From NCBI RefSeq assembly GCF_011947365.2, contig NZ_JAAVSH020000001.1, positions 3,470,206 to 3,534,205 on the forward strand: a stretch of DNA of 64,000 nt, in the 5' to 3' direction. The translations under genes were made by a program, and so were the position numbers. The stretch is from an endosymbiont of Lamellibrachia barhami (lineage in GTDB: Bacteria; Pseudomonadota; Gammaproteobacteria; Chromatiales; Chromatiaceae). Below the pieces are notes generated by a model, which saw nothing but the letters and a program-made list of their open reading frames with translations, did no database searches and was not told the DNA's origin. Every line of letters starts with the position of its first letter. Position 1 is the first letter of the stretch. Below, one piece after another: positions 17,673-28,164 of this stretch.

Positions 17673-19169
17673 TTACACCTCTGGCCGCATGTGCGGGAAC
17701 AACAGAACATCGCGGATGGAGGGTGAATCGGTGAGCAACATCACCAACCGGTCGATGCCGATACCCTCACCAGCCGTCGGGGGCATACCGTGTTCGAGAG
17801 CGCGCACATAGTCGTCATCAAAATGCATCGCTTCATCATCGCCCGCATCCTTCTCCGCAACCTGTTTGCGGAAACGCTCTGCCTGATCCTCCGCATCATT
17901 GAGTTCCGAAAAACCGTTGGCGATCTCACGGCCACCGACAAAAAACTCGAAACGATCGGTAACGAAAGGGTTTTCATCGTTGCGACGGGCCAAGGGGGAA
18001 ACCTCTGTAGGATAGGCGGTGATAAACGTCGGGTTCATCAGGTGATGCTCAACCGTCTTCTCAAATATTTCAATCTGCACCTTGCCCAGACCGTAGATCT
18101 CTTTCAGGGGAATCTCCAGACGCTTTGCGATTGCCCGGGCACTCTCAAGATCATCGAGCTCCGCTTCGCTGATATCAGGATTGAAGCGGAGGATTGACTC
18201 TTTAATGGTCATACGCTGAAACGGCGCACCAAAATCGTAGGACTCACCCTGATAGTCGATCTTGGTCTTGCCCAACACCGTTTCACACATGGCGCGCAAC
18301 ATATCCTCAGTGAGGTTCATCAGATCATTAAAATCTGCATACGCCTCATAAAACTCCAGCATGGTGAATTCAGGATTATGGCGACTGGAGAGACCCTCAT
18401 TGCGAAAATTGCGATTGATCTCGTAAACCCGCTCAAATCCACCCACCACCAGGCGTTTGAGATAGAGTTCCGGTGCGATACGCAGGAACAGATCCATATC
18501 CAACGCATTATGTTTGGTGGTGAAAGGACGCGCTGTTGCGCCGCCGGGGATGACCTGCATCATGGGAGTTTCCACCTCCATGAACTGCCTGCTGTTCAGA
18601 TAATTGCGGATAAATTGAACCACTTGGGTACGGGTACGGAATGTCTCTCGTGTCGCCTCGTTCATGATCAGGTCGACGTACCTTTGACGGTAACGCTGCT
18701 CCTGATTCGACAGACCGTGAAATTTTTCCGGCAAGGGACGCAGCGCCTTGGTGAGCAGACGAACACTGTCCACCTTGACCGACAGTTCACCGGTGCGGGT
18801 TTTAAACAGCACGCCTTCCGCGCCAATGATGTCGCCGATATCCCACTTCTTGAACTGGGTGTTGTAGACCCCCTCTTCCAGGGAATCCCGCTGGACGAAG
18901 AGTTGCATACGGCCTGACATATCCTGCAAATGCGCGAAGCTCGCCTTGCCCATTACCCGGCGGCTCATCATGCGTCCTGCAATGGAGACCCGCAGCCCGA
19001 GGGATTCCATCTCCTCACCCGATTTTTCATCGTACTCCGCATGCAATTCGCCGTTCATGCAGTCGCGCCGGAAATCATTGGGGAAGGCGTTGCCGGCTTC
19101 ACGCAGCTGGTTCAACTTATCGCGCCGCTGGGCGATGAGCTTGTTTTCGTCCTGTACTTGATCGTTCAT
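17673..19169 (-). CDS. lysS: Lysyl-tRNA synthetase, class II
   Basis: This enzyme charges tRNA-Lys. The 498-aa protein has an OB-fold anticodon domain ([25 protein letters not shown]) and a class II catalytic core: motif 1 near [23 protein letters not shown], motif 2 [20 protein letters not shown], and motif 3 [11 protein letters not shown]. The start at 19169 ([10 protein letters not shown]) fits family length; an upstream in-frame start would add 15 unlikely residues. It lies about 100 bases downstream of prfB on the same strand, the same prfB-lysS order as in E. coli. A hairpin repeat sits between the two genes. Confidence 0.97.
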   Translation of the reverse strand: MNDQVQDENKLIAQRRDKLNQLREAGNAFPNDFRRDCMNGELHAEYDEKSGEEMESLGLRVSIAGRMMSRRVMGKASFAHLQDMSGRMQLFVQRDSLEEGVYNTQFKKWDIGDIIGAEGVLFKTRTGELSVKVDSVRLLTKALRPLPEKFHGLSNQEQRYRQRYVDLIMNEATRETFRTRTQVVQFIRNYLNSRQFMEVETPMMQVIPGGATARPFTTKHNALDMDLFLRIAPELYLKRLVVGGFERVYEINRNFRNEGLSSRHNPEFTMLEFYEAYADFNDLMNLTEDMLRAMCETVLGKTKIDYQGESYDFGAPFQRMTIKESILRFNPDISEAELDDLESARAIAKRLEIPLKEIYGLGKVQIEIFEKTVEHHLMNPTFITAYPTEVSPLARRNDENPFVTDRFEFFVGGREIANGFSELNDAEDQAERFRKQVAEKDAGDDEAMHFDDDYVRALEHGMPPTAGEGIGIDRLVMLLTDSPSIRDVLLFPHMRPEV

Positions 19170-19199
19170 ATTACTCTGTTCAAAATCTGATAAATGAAG

Positions 19200-19257
19200 C
19201 CACCAAAGGCGCAAAGAATACGAAGGTTTTTTCTGCGTATTTTTGTATCTTTGGTGG
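19200..19257. repeat. Imperfect hairpin between prfB and lysS
   Basis: CCACCAAAG (19200-19208) pairs with CTTTGGTGG (19249-19257), and further pairing continues inward (GAATACG with CGTATTT). It lies within the intergenic gap of the operon and may modulate read-through or processing. The CACCAAAG...CTTTGGTG theme resembles a dispersed repeat seen in other proteobacteria. Confidence 0.6.
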
Positions 19258-19265
19258 TTTAGAAA

Positions 19266-20364
19266 TTACAGCCCGCTTTTCAGGCTTGCCTCGATGAACT
19301 GGTCGAGCGCACCGTCAAGCACCGCTTGGGTATTGCCCGTCTCCACCCCGGTACGCAGATCCTTGATGCGTGACTGGTCGAGCACGTAGGAACGGATCTG
19401 ACTGCCCCAGCCGATATCGGACTTGGACTCCTCCACCGCCGCCTGGGTGTCGCGCTGCTTCTGGATCTCCAATTCGTAGAGCTTGGCCCGCAGCTGTTTC
19501 ATCGCATGATCTTTGTTCTTGTGCTGGGAACGGTCGTTCTGACACTGCACCACCGTACCCGTGGGGTTGTGGGTGATGCGCACTGCCGACTCGGTGCGGT
19601 TGACGTGCTGCCCCCCTGCGCCACTGGCTCTATAGACGTCGATGCGCAGGTCTGCCGGATTGATTTCCACCTCGATGGTGTCGTCGATCTCAGGGGAGAC
19701 AAATACCGCTGCGAAAGAGGTATGACGGCGGTTGCCGGAATCGAAGGGGGATTTGCGCACCAGCCGGTGCACGCCAATCTCGGTACGCAGCCAGCCAAAG
19801 GCGTGGTCGCCTTCGAACCTGATGGTGGCCGACTTGATCCCCGCCACTTCCCCGGATGAAACTTCCATCAACTCGGTCTTGAAGCCCCGCGCCTCACCCC
19901 AACGCAGATACATGCGCAGCAACATTTCGGCCCAGTCCTGGGCCTCCGTGCCGCCGGAACCGGCCTGGATATCGAGGAATGCGTTGGAAGCGTCCATCTC
20001 GCCGGAGAACATGCGCCGGAACTCCAGTGAGGAGATCTGCTGCTCGTAAGATTCAAGATCCTCTGCCACGGAGGAGACCGTCTCTTCGTCCTCCTCCTCC
20101 ACAGCCATCTCGAGCAGATCGGCGGCATCACCGAGGCCACCTTCCAGTTCGTCGATGGTAAGCACGATGGTTTCCAGCGTCGCCCGCTCACGCCCCAGGG
20201 CCTGCGCCTTCGCAGGGTCGTTCCAGATCGCTGGGTCTTCGAGTTCCCGTAGAACCTCGGTCAGACGCTCCTGTTTCTCAGGGTAGTCAAAGATACCCCC
20301 TCAGGGACTGGGTGCGTCCCTTGAGGTCGTTGATCTTATTGGTGATCGGGTTGATATCCTGCAT
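19266..20364 (-). CDS. prfB: Peptide chain release factor 2, made by programmed +1 frameshift
   Basis: RF2 releases peptides at UGA and UAA codons. The first 25 codons start at ATG 20364 ([21 protein letters not shown]) and end at an in-frame TGA at 20287-20289. After a +1 shift, 340 codons follow, giving 365 residues, the same length as in E. coli. The protein has the SPF stop-codon recognition motif ([14 protein letters not shown]), the catalytic GGQ ([11 protein letters not shown]), and Ala rather than Thr four residues before the first Gly of GGQ. The frameshift is the well-known autoregulation of RF2 and is not a defect. It is the first gene of the prfB-lysS pair. Confidence 0.97.
20286..20301 (-). 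promoter_or_regulatory. prfB programmed frameshift site
   Basis: Read on the minus strand the site is AGGGGGTATCTTTGAC. It has an internal Shine-Dalgarno-like AGGGGG, three bases before the slippery CTT, then the UGA stop and C. It is identical to the classical RF2 frameshift signal. Low RF2 lets the ribosome pause and slip forward. Confidence 0.97.
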
Positions 20365-20452
20365 GGTTCATCCGGCTGGGTAAAACGGGGAATTCTACAC
20401 CAGCCGGGCGGCACTCGTCACATTTTTGGCAACACCAGGCAAGCCACTGCAA

Positions 20453-21262
20453 CTACTGGCTGGTCGCAGGCAGGGTCGTATCCGCGCCAGTCGGGGCCGC
20501 TCTCTGCCGGAAACCTCTCCGAAATACTCCGGTTCCCGATCTTATTCCGCAAACCACTGCATTGACTCCTCGCGACAGCAGGCCGGGCTGTGTCCCTGTC
20601 TCATCATTTTTCTCTATCAGCGATTTTTCTTCCAGCCACTGGGGTAACGCCTGAAGAATATCCCTATCCCAGGTGACGGGCGGCTTTACCCTTCGGGTTT
20701 CGCTGTAGTAAGACTTCAGCGCCTCCCTTGTCGTATCTGCACAGCCCGCGGCCGCCAATCGCACCGCAAGTTCCTGTTCTGCAGAGTAGATACGCTCTTC
20801 AATGGTAAAACCAGACTCTCCCAACACCAACGCGATCGCCGAGTAGCTCAGTCCTATTTCGTACCGATAGAGAAATGACTCCCGCTGCCGGTATGGCAGT
20901 GTGCGCACCAGATCGACCAGCAGTATTCCCCACTGCACGCCATCATTCCCATCGACCAGATCACCAATTGGGTGGGCCGTTGTTTCCCCACTCCTCTGAC
21001 AGAAACTGCGCAGTTGTCGATGCAACATCTTGTAGAGCTGAGTCTTGAGACGCCTTGGAGTGGATGCACGGGAGCGTGCATCGACAAAACCCGCCCATAC
21101 CTTTCGGTAGAGTGACCTGCCCTGCTCACCAGTACCGCAATGCCGCGCGACATACCGATAGATCCTGCCCTTGTAGCGCTCATAGAGGCTTTCAAACGCG
21201 CCTGCATCACCTTCCATGAAATTCGCCATCAAGTCTTCAATATCGAATCTTCGTTTGCCCAC
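20453..21262 (-). CDS. ECF sigma-factor-like protein, paralogue 1
   Basis: The 269-aa protein has a sigma-70 region 2-like segment (FESLYERYKGRIYRYVARHCG, then RSLYRKVWAGFVDARS) and a region 4-like helix-turn-helix (LPYRQRESFLYRYEIGLSYSAIALVLGESGFTIEERIYSAEQEL). A C-terminal extension of about 100 residues follows (DTTREALKSYYSETRRVKPPVTWDRDILQALPQWL), which could regulate it. I chose GTG at 21262 (VGKRRFD) because it has GGGGGTAA upstream and matches the paralogue's start, giving both exactly 269 aa. The promoter-recognition part looks degenerate, so it may be a sigma factor or a derived regulator. No anti-sigma gene is adjacent. Confidence 0.7.
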   Translation of the reverse strand: MGKRRFDIEDLMANFMEGDAGAFESLYERYKGRIYRYVARHCGTGEQGRSLYRKVWAGFVDARSRASTPRRLKTQLYKMLHRQLRSFCQRSGETTAHPIGDLVDGNDGVQWGILLVDLVRTLPYRQRESFLYRYEIGLSYSAIALVLGESGFTIEERIYSAEQELAVRLAAAGCADTTREALKSYYSETRRVKPPVTWDRDILQALPQWLEEKSLIEKNDETGTQPGLLSRGVNAVVCGIRSGTGVFRRGFRQRAAPTGADTTLPATSQ

Positions 21263-21554
21263 ATTTACCCCCACTTGCACTGTAGCAACGGCAAATTCCG
21301 TCGCTTCAAGCCATGACATCTATCGTGTGTAAAGTCTTACATGGCATGTCAGGCATCATTGGGCAGTCCTTCTCATTTCGTTCACATCACACCACCGGGT
21401 TTCGCGACCCATTTCGCAAAAAACAGGGGGATTTCGTAAACACTTTTCGATTTCACCCGACGACACCTATTTTCTGACAAACGGTCACTAAGGAGTGAAG
21501 CAGTGCATATATAGAGGATTGGAGCATCAAATGCATAGAGAGGGTGGACGGCAG

Positions 21555-22364
21555 CTACTGGTTGGTTGCAGGTAAGGGCATCTTCGCCCCAGCAGGCTCC
21601 ACACTCTGACGAAGACCCTTTTTTAGGGCGCCAGACCCCGATTTCAATCTTCGAAGCGCAGCATTGAATCCGCGGACCAACAGACCGGCCTGCATCCCTG
21701 CCTCATTGCTTTCTTCTTGTGGCGCCTTCTCTCCCAGCCACTGGGGTAGCACCTGAAGAATATCCCTCTCCCAGGTAACTGGCGGTTTCACCCTTCGGGT
21801 TTCGCTGTAGTAAGACTTCAGCGCCTCCCTTGTCGTATCTGCACAGCCCGCAGCCGCCAATCGCACTGCGAGTTCCTGCTCAGCCGACCGGATACGCTCT
21901 TCAATGGTAAAACCGGACTCTCCGAGCACCAGCGCGATTGCCGCGCAGTTCAGCCCTATTTCATATCGAAAGAGAAAAGACTCCCGTTGCCGGTATGGCA
22001 ACGCACGTACCAGATCAATCAGTAGCACGCCCCACTGTACGCCATCTTCCCCAGCAACCAGCTCTCCAACTGGATAGGCTGTTGCTTCCCCACTCTCCTG
22101 ACAGAAGCTACGCATTTGTCGATGCAATATCCTGTAGAGACTGGTCTTGAGATGTCTCGGGGTGGGTGAGAGCGCGCGGGCCTCGACAAAGTCTGTCCAG
22201 AACTTTTGGTAGAGCAACCTACCCTGTTCACCAGTACCGCAATGTCGCACGACATACCGATAGATTCTGCCCTTGTACCGCTCATAGAGACTTTCAAACG
22301 CGTCTGTGTCGCCTTCCATGAAATTCGCCATCAAGGCTTCAACATCGAACCTCCGTTTACTCAC
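21555..22364 (-). CDS. ECF sigma-factor-like protein, paralogue 2
   Basis: This is a tandem paralogue of the preceding gene, also 269 aa from GTG 22364 (VSKRRFD), with GGAGGGG as ribosome site. Region 2-like (FESLYERYKGRIYRYVVRHCG) and region 4-like (LPYRQRESFLFRYEIGLNCAAIALVLGESGFTIEERIRSAEQEL) segments are conserved, and the block GCADTTREALKSYYSETRRV is identical in both. A stretch of roughly 65 bases encoding it is nearly identical at the DNA level (about 20688-20755 and 21788-21855). The tails differ most. Upstream sequences are also related, so the duplication took in the promoter region. Confidence 0.7.
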   Translation of the reverse strand: MSKRRFDVEALMANFMEGDTDAFESLYERYKGRIYRYVVRHCGTGEQGRLLYQKFWTDFVEARALSPTPRHLKTSLYRILHRQMRSFCQESGEATAYPVGELVAGEDGVQWGVLLIDLVRALPYRQRESFLFRYEIGLNCAAIALVLGESGFTIEERIRSAEQELAVRLAAAGCADTTREALKSYYSETRRVKPPVTWERDILQVLPQWLGEKAPQEESNEAGMQAGLLVRGFNAALRRLKSGSGALKKGLRQSVEPAGAKMPLPATNQ

Positions 22365-22739
22365 GCTCCCCTCCACTTGGTTTGTAGCCGCTGCAAAGTC
22401 AGTCGTTTAAATCCACGATTTCTGTTGAATGTGGAGTTTTACACGACCTCTCAGTCATCAATTGGGTAACCCTTCTCATTTTGCCCACTCCAGACCATTG
22501 ATTTTCGCGAACCACTTCACAGAATTAAATGACTAATGCAAACAAATGTAAACACGCTCCAAATATTTCCTGAGACCTCAATATTTCCAACAATCATCCG
22601 CTAAGAGGTGGAGCGGCACATGACATTGTTAATATTGGAGAAAAAAATGCGTACTGAAACAGGGATTGTCACCGCGCCACATCGAGTCTTTGGATTCACC
22701 TGACTCTATGCGTCAGTACCATCGACAAACCCTGAGTCT
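22365..22739. other. Divergent intergenic region with a possible 18-codon ORF
   Basis: This 375-base stretch separates sigma-like paralogue 2 from the hybrid kinase. It shares patches with the region upstream of paralogue 1 (21263-21554): CCCTTCTCATTT, a TTTCGCGA patch, and a CGCTAAGAGGTGGAGC/CACTAAGGAGTGAAGC motif. Near its right end a good ribosome site (TTGGAGAAAAAA) precedes ATG 22647, opening an 18-codon frame ending at TGA 22701-22703, in frame with the kinase start. It may be a leader peptide or a remnant. Confidence 0.4.
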
Positions 22740-25700
22740 ATGCACCCGCTTCTGACACGCCAGTTAAAACGGCTTTTCGGTATCTCTGATGAGCCGAAGT
22801 TGGCTGCTGCGCTGCTGGAACTCAGGCAACTTGCAAATTCCGACGGACTGCAGGAGGAGAGCCGCAATCTTCTGGAGGGTCTCGATCGCCTGCTCGGCCA
22901 GATAGATAATACCTATCAACAGCACGAAGCCGATATCATACTGCGCGACCAAAGCCTGGAGATCAGCAACGGGGAGATCCTTCAGGCCAACGAGAAGTTG
23001 CGTCGTAAGGAACGGCGGCAACACGCCATAATAGAGTCCCTGCGCCGCACGGCCAACGAGCTGCTCAGATCCACCCATCTCCCCGAGCTGTCTGACGATG
23101 AGACAAGTCTCGAAAAACTCTCTCTGCTGATGAGCGACCTGGTCAAAGAACGGCAGCAGGTGCAAAGCAAACTCGAACGCACACTCAGTGAACTCGAAAG
23201 GCAAAAATCCGCTATCGACCAACACGCTATCGTCAGCATCACCGATACCAACGGCAAGGTCACCTACGCCAACGAAGGATTCTGCCGCGTCAGTGGTTAC
23301 CAACGATACGAATTAATCGGCAAAAAACACCCTCAGTTTAATCAAACTGATCGGTCAGCTGCCATCATCAAAAAGATTTGGTCCACCATCCGCCATGGAC
23401 ATACATGGAAGGGTGAATTTGCCAACAGAAACAAAACGGGGACCCTTTACTGGCTCGATGCAACCATTGTCCCTTTCCTGGACAACCAGGGAGAACCCTT
23501 CCAGTACATCAGCATCTGCACAGATATCACAGAGCGCAGAATATTCCAGGAGCAGCTCAAGGACGCTATTCATCGAGCCGAATCCGCCAATCAGGCAAAG
23601 AGCGAATTTCTTGCCAATATGAGCCATGAAATCCGCACCCCGATGAACGCAATCATCGGGCTGAGTCATCTGGCAATCGAGGGGAAAACTGACCAGCGTC
23701 AGCATGAATATCTGAGCAAGATTCAATCATCCGCCAAAACCCTGCTCAGCATAATCAACGACATCCTCGATTTCTCCAAGATCGAGGCCGGCGAGATGAC
23801 TCTGGAGACCGTGGCTTTTTCCCTGAGTGAACTATTGGAGCAGGTTTGCACCATCTTCTGTTTTAGTGCAGAGAAAAAATCTCTGGAAGTAGTCTACTCA
23901 GTTGCCCCCGATCTGCCGGACAGATATATCGGTGATCCATTGCGATTGGGACAGGTGCTCACCAATCTTGCCAGCAACGCCGTCAAATTCACGGAACAGG
24001 GCGAGATTGTCATCTCGGTTAGCGCCGAAGAGTCACAACAGGGGAAAATCCAACTGCGGTTCGATGTCAATGATACCGGCATTGGACTCTCCAAAGATAA
24101 ACTCGCCGTGCTGTTCGACTCCTTTTCACAGGCCGATTCATCCACTACCCGGAAGTTTGGGGGAACCGGCTTGGGACTGGCGATCAGTAAAAGCCTCATC
24201 AGCATAATGGAGGGTGAAATTGGTGTCGAGAGCACAGAGGGAGAGGGCAGCAACTTCTATTTCACCCTGCCTCTGCAGATTGATCCCAAACGGAAATCCC
24301 CGAAAAATCTACAACTGCATGGGGTTCGCACAATGGTCGTGGATGATCTCGTGAAGTCACGGGATACAATATTGAAGACATTACGCTTCCACGGCGCCAA
24401 TGCCATCGGAAAAGCGCGCGGCGAAACCTGTATAGAAGAACTGCAGCGCTGCTGCCGTGAGGAGCCTACCCGGCCCTATCAACTCACACTTATCGATTGG
24501 TCCATGCCCGGCATGGATGGCCTGCAACTGCTGAGGACAATACAGAGTGATCCACTGATCGACCCCAAACCTCGCATTATACTGATGAGTAAATACAACA
24601 ATGATCAGGCCATCCTCCAAACTGAAACCCGTAACACAACCCTACTGACCAAACCCATCATACCGACGGCGTTTCTCAATGCCGTACTGAAGGCATTGGG
24701 GCGCCCCACCCTGCGCATAAAGCACGAAGCCACGTCCGTCAGCGGCAGGGATGTGGAAAATATCCAGGGCATCCTGGGAGCCCATATATTAGTTGCAGAA
24801 GACAACCCTGTTAATCAGCAAGTTACCAAAGCACTGCTGGAACATTACGGACTTAAAGTCAAGATAGCGGAAGATGGACGTGCCGCCATTGAAGCATTGG
24901 CAAAGACTCGCTTTGACTTGGTGCTTATGGATGTACAGATGCCGGATATCGATGGTTACGAAGCAAGCCGCATCATCCGCCAGGATGCCACCTACGACGA
25001 AATCCCGATCATCGCCCTGACTGCAAATGCCATGTCCGGCGACCGGGAAGAGAGTCTCGCGGCCGGCATGGATGATTATCTGCCGAAGCCGATTGAACCC
25101 GATGCGCTCTATGCGATGCTGATCAAGTGGATCCACTCAGGCCAGACAGGCCGCGTCTTCAGTGACGAATACACATCGTCAGCGATTCTTCTGCCTGAAC
25201 ATCTGCCCGGCATCGACATCGAAGCAGGTCTGAAAAGGATGCGAGGAAACCAGGCTCTGTTCCGGGATCTGTTACTGCGATTCCGCGCTGATTATGAGCA
25301 CTGGAACGGTCGCATCAGCATTGCAATTCTGGAGAACAACAGGGAAGAGGCCCTCCACCTCGCACACGCGCTGAAAGGCGTTGCCGCTACGATCGGTGCC
25401 ATGGATCTCTCCACTGCAGCGGCCAGCCTGGAAAAACAGCTGAAGGAAGATATGGAAGATCTGACAGAAATCCACAACCGGGTCACTGACCAGCTCTATC
25501 AGGTACTTGACGGCCTTAAATCACTGGACAAACCGCCTGAATCCACAACCAGCCGACCAGTCAGCACATTGGATCAACAGACCCTTCAGACACTACTTTC
25601 CAGTATGAAACCACTACTGATCAACGGCGATCTGCAAGCACTGCAACTGGTCGAGCAACTGCATGAAATGGTTCGTGGCACCGAGATGGTGAGTACTGCG

Positions 25701-25784
25701 CTCGAACTGAAAAAACATGTCGACGCATTCGACTTCGAAAAAGCCCTCAGCACACTGGAATCACACTCTCCTTCCACGCAGTAA
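22740..25784 (+). CDS. Hybrid sensor histidine kinase with PAS, two receivers and Hpt
   Basis: The 1014-aa protein has no clear membrane segment. Order of domains: N-terminal coiled coil (to about 160), PAS domain with PAC tail (about 165-275, [21 protein letters not shown]), HisKA with His296 in NMSHEIRTP, HATPase ([26 protein letters not shown]), a first receiver (Asp586 in [11 protein letters not shown]; its N-terminal acid pair is reduced to VVDD), a second receiver (VAEDN, Asp731 in [13 protein letters not shown]) and an Hpt domain with His876 in [12 protein letters not shown]. It is a full BarA-type phosphorelay in one chain and should deliver phosphate to a separate regulator not visible here. 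The start has only a weak ribosome site. Confidence 0.92.
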   Translation: MHPLLTRQLKRLFGISDEPKLAAALLELRQLANSDGLQEESRNLLEGLDRLLGQIDNTYQQHEADIILRDQSLEISNGEILQANEKLRRKERRQHAIIESLRRTANELLRSTHLPELSDDETSLEKLSLLMSDLVKERQQVQSKLERTLSELERQKSAIDQHAIVSITDTNGKVTYANEGFCRVSGYQRYELIGKKHPQFNQTDRSAAIIKKIWSTIRHGHTWKGEFANRNKTGTLYWLDATIVPFLDNQGEPFQYISICTDITERRIFQEQLKDAIHRAESANQAKSEFLANMSHEIRTPMNAIIGLSHLAIEGKTDQRQHEYLSKIQSSAKTLLSIINDILDFSKIEAGEMTLETVAFSLSELLEQVCTIFCFSAEKKSLEVVYSVAPDLPDRYIGDPLRLGQVLTNLASNAVKFTEQGEIVISVSAEESQQGKIQLRFDVNDTGIGLSKDKLAVLFDSFSQADSSTTRKFGGTGLGLAISKSLISIMEGEIGVESTEGEGSNFYFTLPLQIDPKRKSPKNLQLHGVRTMVVDDLVKSRDTILKTLRFHGANAIGKARGETCIEELQRCCREEPTRPYQLTLIDWSMPGMDGLQLLRTIQSDPLIDPKPRIILMSKYNNDQAILQTETRNTTLLTKPIIPTAFLNAVLKALGRPTLRIKHEATSVSGRDVENIQGILGAHILVAEDNPVNQQVTKALLEHYGLKVKIAEDGRAAIEALAKTRFDLVLMDVQMPDIDGYEASRIIRQDATYDEIPIIALTANAMSGDREESLAAGMDDYLPKPIEPDALYAMLIKWIHSGQTGRVFSDEYTSSAILLPEHLPGIDIEAGLKRMRGNQALFRDLLLRFRADYEHWNGRISIAILENNREEALHLAHALKGVAATIGAMDLSTAAASLEKQLKEDMEDLTEIHNRVTDQLYQVLDGLKSLDKPPESTTSRPVSTLDQQTLQTLLSSMKPLLINGDLQALQLVEQLHEMVRGTEMVSTALELKKHVDAFDFEKALSTLESHSPSTQ

Positions 25785-25855
25785 TCGCGGCGGAGGATTA
25801 GGCCAAAAGAGATTGAACTCTCCCGCCAGGGAGCAGAAAAAGGTATGCTCCGGAA

Positions 25856-26695
25856 ATGCAGATTTCCGTCATTATTCCCACCTACAACCGTGTTGGCACG
25901 CTACCAAGGGCGCTGGATTCAGTCCTCTCCCAGCATCTTGCACCCGATGAAGTGATTGTGGTCGATGACGGCTCTACCGATAAAACAGCCGAACTGATCA
26001 ACCGTCGCTACCCGCAATGCCGTTACCTCCACCAGTCCAACCAGGGCGTCAGCAGCGCACGCAACCGGGGAATTCGCGAGGCGCAAGGGGAATGGATCGC
26101 ACTGCTCGATTCAGATGATGCCTGGCTGCCGCAGAAACTCCAGTTGCAATCTGACGCACTGAAGGCCAAACCAGGCCACCTTATCTGCCACACAGAGGAG
26201 ATATGGATCAGGAACGGAGTCAGAGTCAATGCAATGCACAAACACGCCAAGAGTGGCGGTTTCATCTTCGATCGCTGTCTGCCGCTCTGTGCCATTTCCC
26301 CCTCCTCCGTCATTCTGCACAGGTCTCTGTTCGATAGCGTGGGGCTGTTCGACGAGAGACTTCCAGCCTGCGAGGATTACGACCTCTGGCTGCGTATCTG
26401 TGCCACCGAGCCGGTACTGTTTCTGCCGGAGCCGCTCATCACCAAATATGGCGGACACGCCGATCAACTGTCGCACAAACATTGGGGCATGGACCGTTTT
26501 CGTATTCAGGCACTGGAAAAGATCATTCAGGACAAAAGGTTGCAGGAGAACGATCGCTGCGCCGCGATAGAGATGCTGCTAAAAAAGGCGGAAATAATGG
26601 CCAAAGGCGCCGAGAAACGAGGCAAACAGGCAAGGGCTGACTTCTACCGTGAGTTACAGACACGTTATCGTTCGCAGTACACCTGCCAGCCATGA
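25856..26695 (+). CDS. Family 2 glycosyltransferase
   Basis: The 279-aa protein has the GT-A nucleotide-sugar fold: MQISVIIPTYNRVGTLPRALDSVL at the start, VVDDGSTDKTAEL, GVSSARNRGI, and the metal-binding DxD-type motif in LLDSDDAWLP. GT2 enzymes add sugars to polysaccharides, glycolipids or proteins. There is no polysaccharide cluster nearby, so the acceptor is unknown. Its stop overlaps the ATG of the next gene by four bases (ATGA), so it is translationally coupled with the nucleoside-phosphorylase-like gene. Confidence 0.9.
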   Translation: MQISVIIPTYNRVGTLPRALDSVLSQHLAPDEVIVVDDGSTDKTAELINRRYPQCRYLHQSNQGVSSARNRGIREAQGEWIALLDSDDAWLPQKLQLQSDALKAKPGHLICHTEEIWIRNGVRVNAMHKHAKSGGFIFDRCLPLCAISPSSVILHRSLFDSVGLFDERLPACEDYDLWLRICATEPVLFLPEPLITKYGGHADQLSHKHWGMDRFRIQALEKIIQDKRLQENDRCAAIEMLLKKAEIMAKGAEKRGKQARADFYRELQTRYRSQYTCQP

Positions 26696-27282
26696 TCTCT
26701 GCCGGCCGTAACATCGTGATTGCCCTGCCGCCGGAGGCCAAACCCTTGATCCGTACGTTTAAACTTGAGCGTCTGCAACCCGTCACCAGGCCTCCAGTTT
26801 ACACTGGCCGGGATCTGGCGCTGGTAGTCTCTGGGGCAGGAGAAAAGGCCGTTCACCAAAGCGTAAACCTGTTACATAATCTGAATCGCCACCCCAATCC
26901 CTACTGGTACAATTTGGGCATCGCCGGTCATGCAGACCTGCCACTCGGCGCCCTTCTGACAATCAACCAGGTAACAGACCAAAAAACAAAAAAGACCTGG
27001 GTATTACCCATCCAACCCGTTGCAACGATCCCCGGCTGCAATCTGATGACAGTGGAAACCGCAGTGGATGACTATCCGGGTTCTGCCGCCTATGATATGG
27101 AAGCGGCTGGATTTTGCAGTGCCGTCATCCAGTTTACCGGGTTGGAACAGATACGGATAATAAAAATAATCTCCGACAATCAAACCAACTCACATCGCCG
27201 AATCAGCGGGAAGATGGTCTCCGCCTTAATTCAGGCGAAGATAGATACTATTGAACAGCTTCTTTCCGGCCCGGTTAAATAG
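26692..27282 (+). CDS. Nucleoside phosphorylase-like protein
   Basis: The 196-aa protein resembles the PNP/UDP phosphorylase and MTA/SAH nucleosidase fold: NIVIALPPEAKPLIR, ALVVSGAGEKAVHQSV, NLGIAGHADLPLGAL, and the substrate-site pattern AAYDMEAAGF with the Met-Glu typical of the family. It is shorter than MTA/SAH nucleosidase (about 230 aa). Related short phosphorylase-like proteins occur in hopanoid and phospholipid contexts, but no such genes lie here. It is coupled to the glycosyltransferase gene upstream. The exact substrate cannot be read from the sequence. Confidence 0.7.
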   Translation: MISAGRNIVIALPPEAKPLIRTFKLERLQPVTRPPVYTGRDLALVVSGAGEKAVHQSVNLLHNLNRHPNPYWYNLGIAGHADLPLGALLTINQVTDQKTKKTWVLPIQPVATIPGCNLMTVETAVDDYPGSAAYDMEAAGFCSAVIQFTGLEQIRIIKIISDNQTNSHRRISGKMVSALIQAKIDTIEQLLSGPVK

Positions 27283-27304
27283 TCGAATTGTAACTATTCA
27301 AGGC

Positions 27305-27395
27305 GTAGGCACGATCAAGCGTAGCGGATCAGGCAATCCAGGCTTGATATATCTCAATGGATGTTGCCGGTTCCGCCACACTTGAACCGACCTAC
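27305..27395. repeat. GTAGGC hairpin repeat, copy 1
   Basis: The repeat begins GTAGGCACGATCAAGCGTAG and ends in the reverse-complement type GGTTCCGCCACACTTGAACC...CCTAC. It is a diverged member of the five-copy family, with arms around GATCAAGCG and CTTGAACC, and lies between the phosphorylase-like and SDR genes. Confidence 0.7.
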
Positions 27396-27445
27396 TCCAC
27401 TATTTTCGATAACCAACCGGCAAGTTCGTCCACAAGGGGAACCCA

Positions 27446-28159
27446 GTGACAGAATCACGCACAATTCTTATAACCGGTGCCAGCCGCGGCATTGGGGCGA
27501 CGATTGCCCGGCGTCTGCTGGCCACCGATACAGAGGTGATTGGCGTTGGCCGGGATTTTTCCGAGTGGGAGACGGTACCGAAGAATTTCACACCGGTCGA
27601 ACTCGACCTTGCCGATCTTGAGGGACTGCCGCACCGCCTCGGAGAGATTGCCCGTGCCCATCCTGATATCGACGGACTGATATTGAATGCCGGTTACGGA
27701 CGCTTCGGTTCTTTGGAAGAGTTCTCCTACCGGCAGATTCAGGAGATGGTGGAGGTAAATCTGATCCAACACATCTTCGTTGCGCGGGCATTCATTCCAA
27801 GGATCAAGAAACAGGGTTTTGGCGACCTGATCGTCCTCGGTTCCGAAGCTGCCTTGAGCGGCGGTCCCAAAGGCGCAGTCTACTCCGCATGTAAATTCGC
27901 ACTGCGGGGTCTGACCCAATCGCTGCGGCAGGAGTGCGCAGCGGGCGGGATGCGGGTCAGTCTGATCAATCCCGGCATGGTGAAAACCGGTTTTTTCCAG
28001 GATCTGGATTTTGCCCCAGGCCAGGCCCCGGAAAATCACATCCGCCCCGAGGACATCGCAGAGGCCGTTGTCATGATCATTCAGGCCCATCCTGGTACTG
28101 TGTTCGATGAAATCAATCTCAGTCCACTGAAGAAGGTCGTGGATTTCAGCAAAAAATAA
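27446..28159 (+). CDS. Short-chain dehydrogenase/reductase
   Basis: The 237-aa protein is a classical SDR: nucleotide-binding motif TGASRGIG at about 10-17, the structural motif NAGYG, a catalytic Ser in VLGSEAALSG, and YSACK with active-site Tyr and Lys. The basic Arg in the GASRGIG loop and the later Arg of VGRD suggest NADPH preference. It starts with GTG at 27446 after AGGGGAACCCA. The substrate is unknown. The downstream trmO gene starts only a few bases after its stop, so they are probably co-transcribed. Confidence 0.88.
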   Translation: MTESRTILITGASRGIGATIARRLLATDTEVIGVGRDFSEWETVPKNFTPVELDLADLEGLPHRLGEIARAHPDIDGLILNAGYGRFGSLEEFSYRQIQEMVEVNLIQHIFVARAFIPRIKKQGFGDLIVLGSEAALSGGPKGAVYSACKFALRGLTQSLRQECAAGGMRVSLINPGMVKTGFFQDLDFAPGQAPENHIRPEDIAEAVVMIIQAHPGTVFDEINLSPLKKVVDFSKK

Positions 28160-28164
28160 TTTAG

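Noticed and set aside
20287..20364. prfB as a pseudogene because of an in-frame TGA after 25 codons
   Set aside because: The surrounding AGGGGGTATCTTTGAC is the conserved RF2 programmed frameshift signal, and the combined length of 365 aa is normal.
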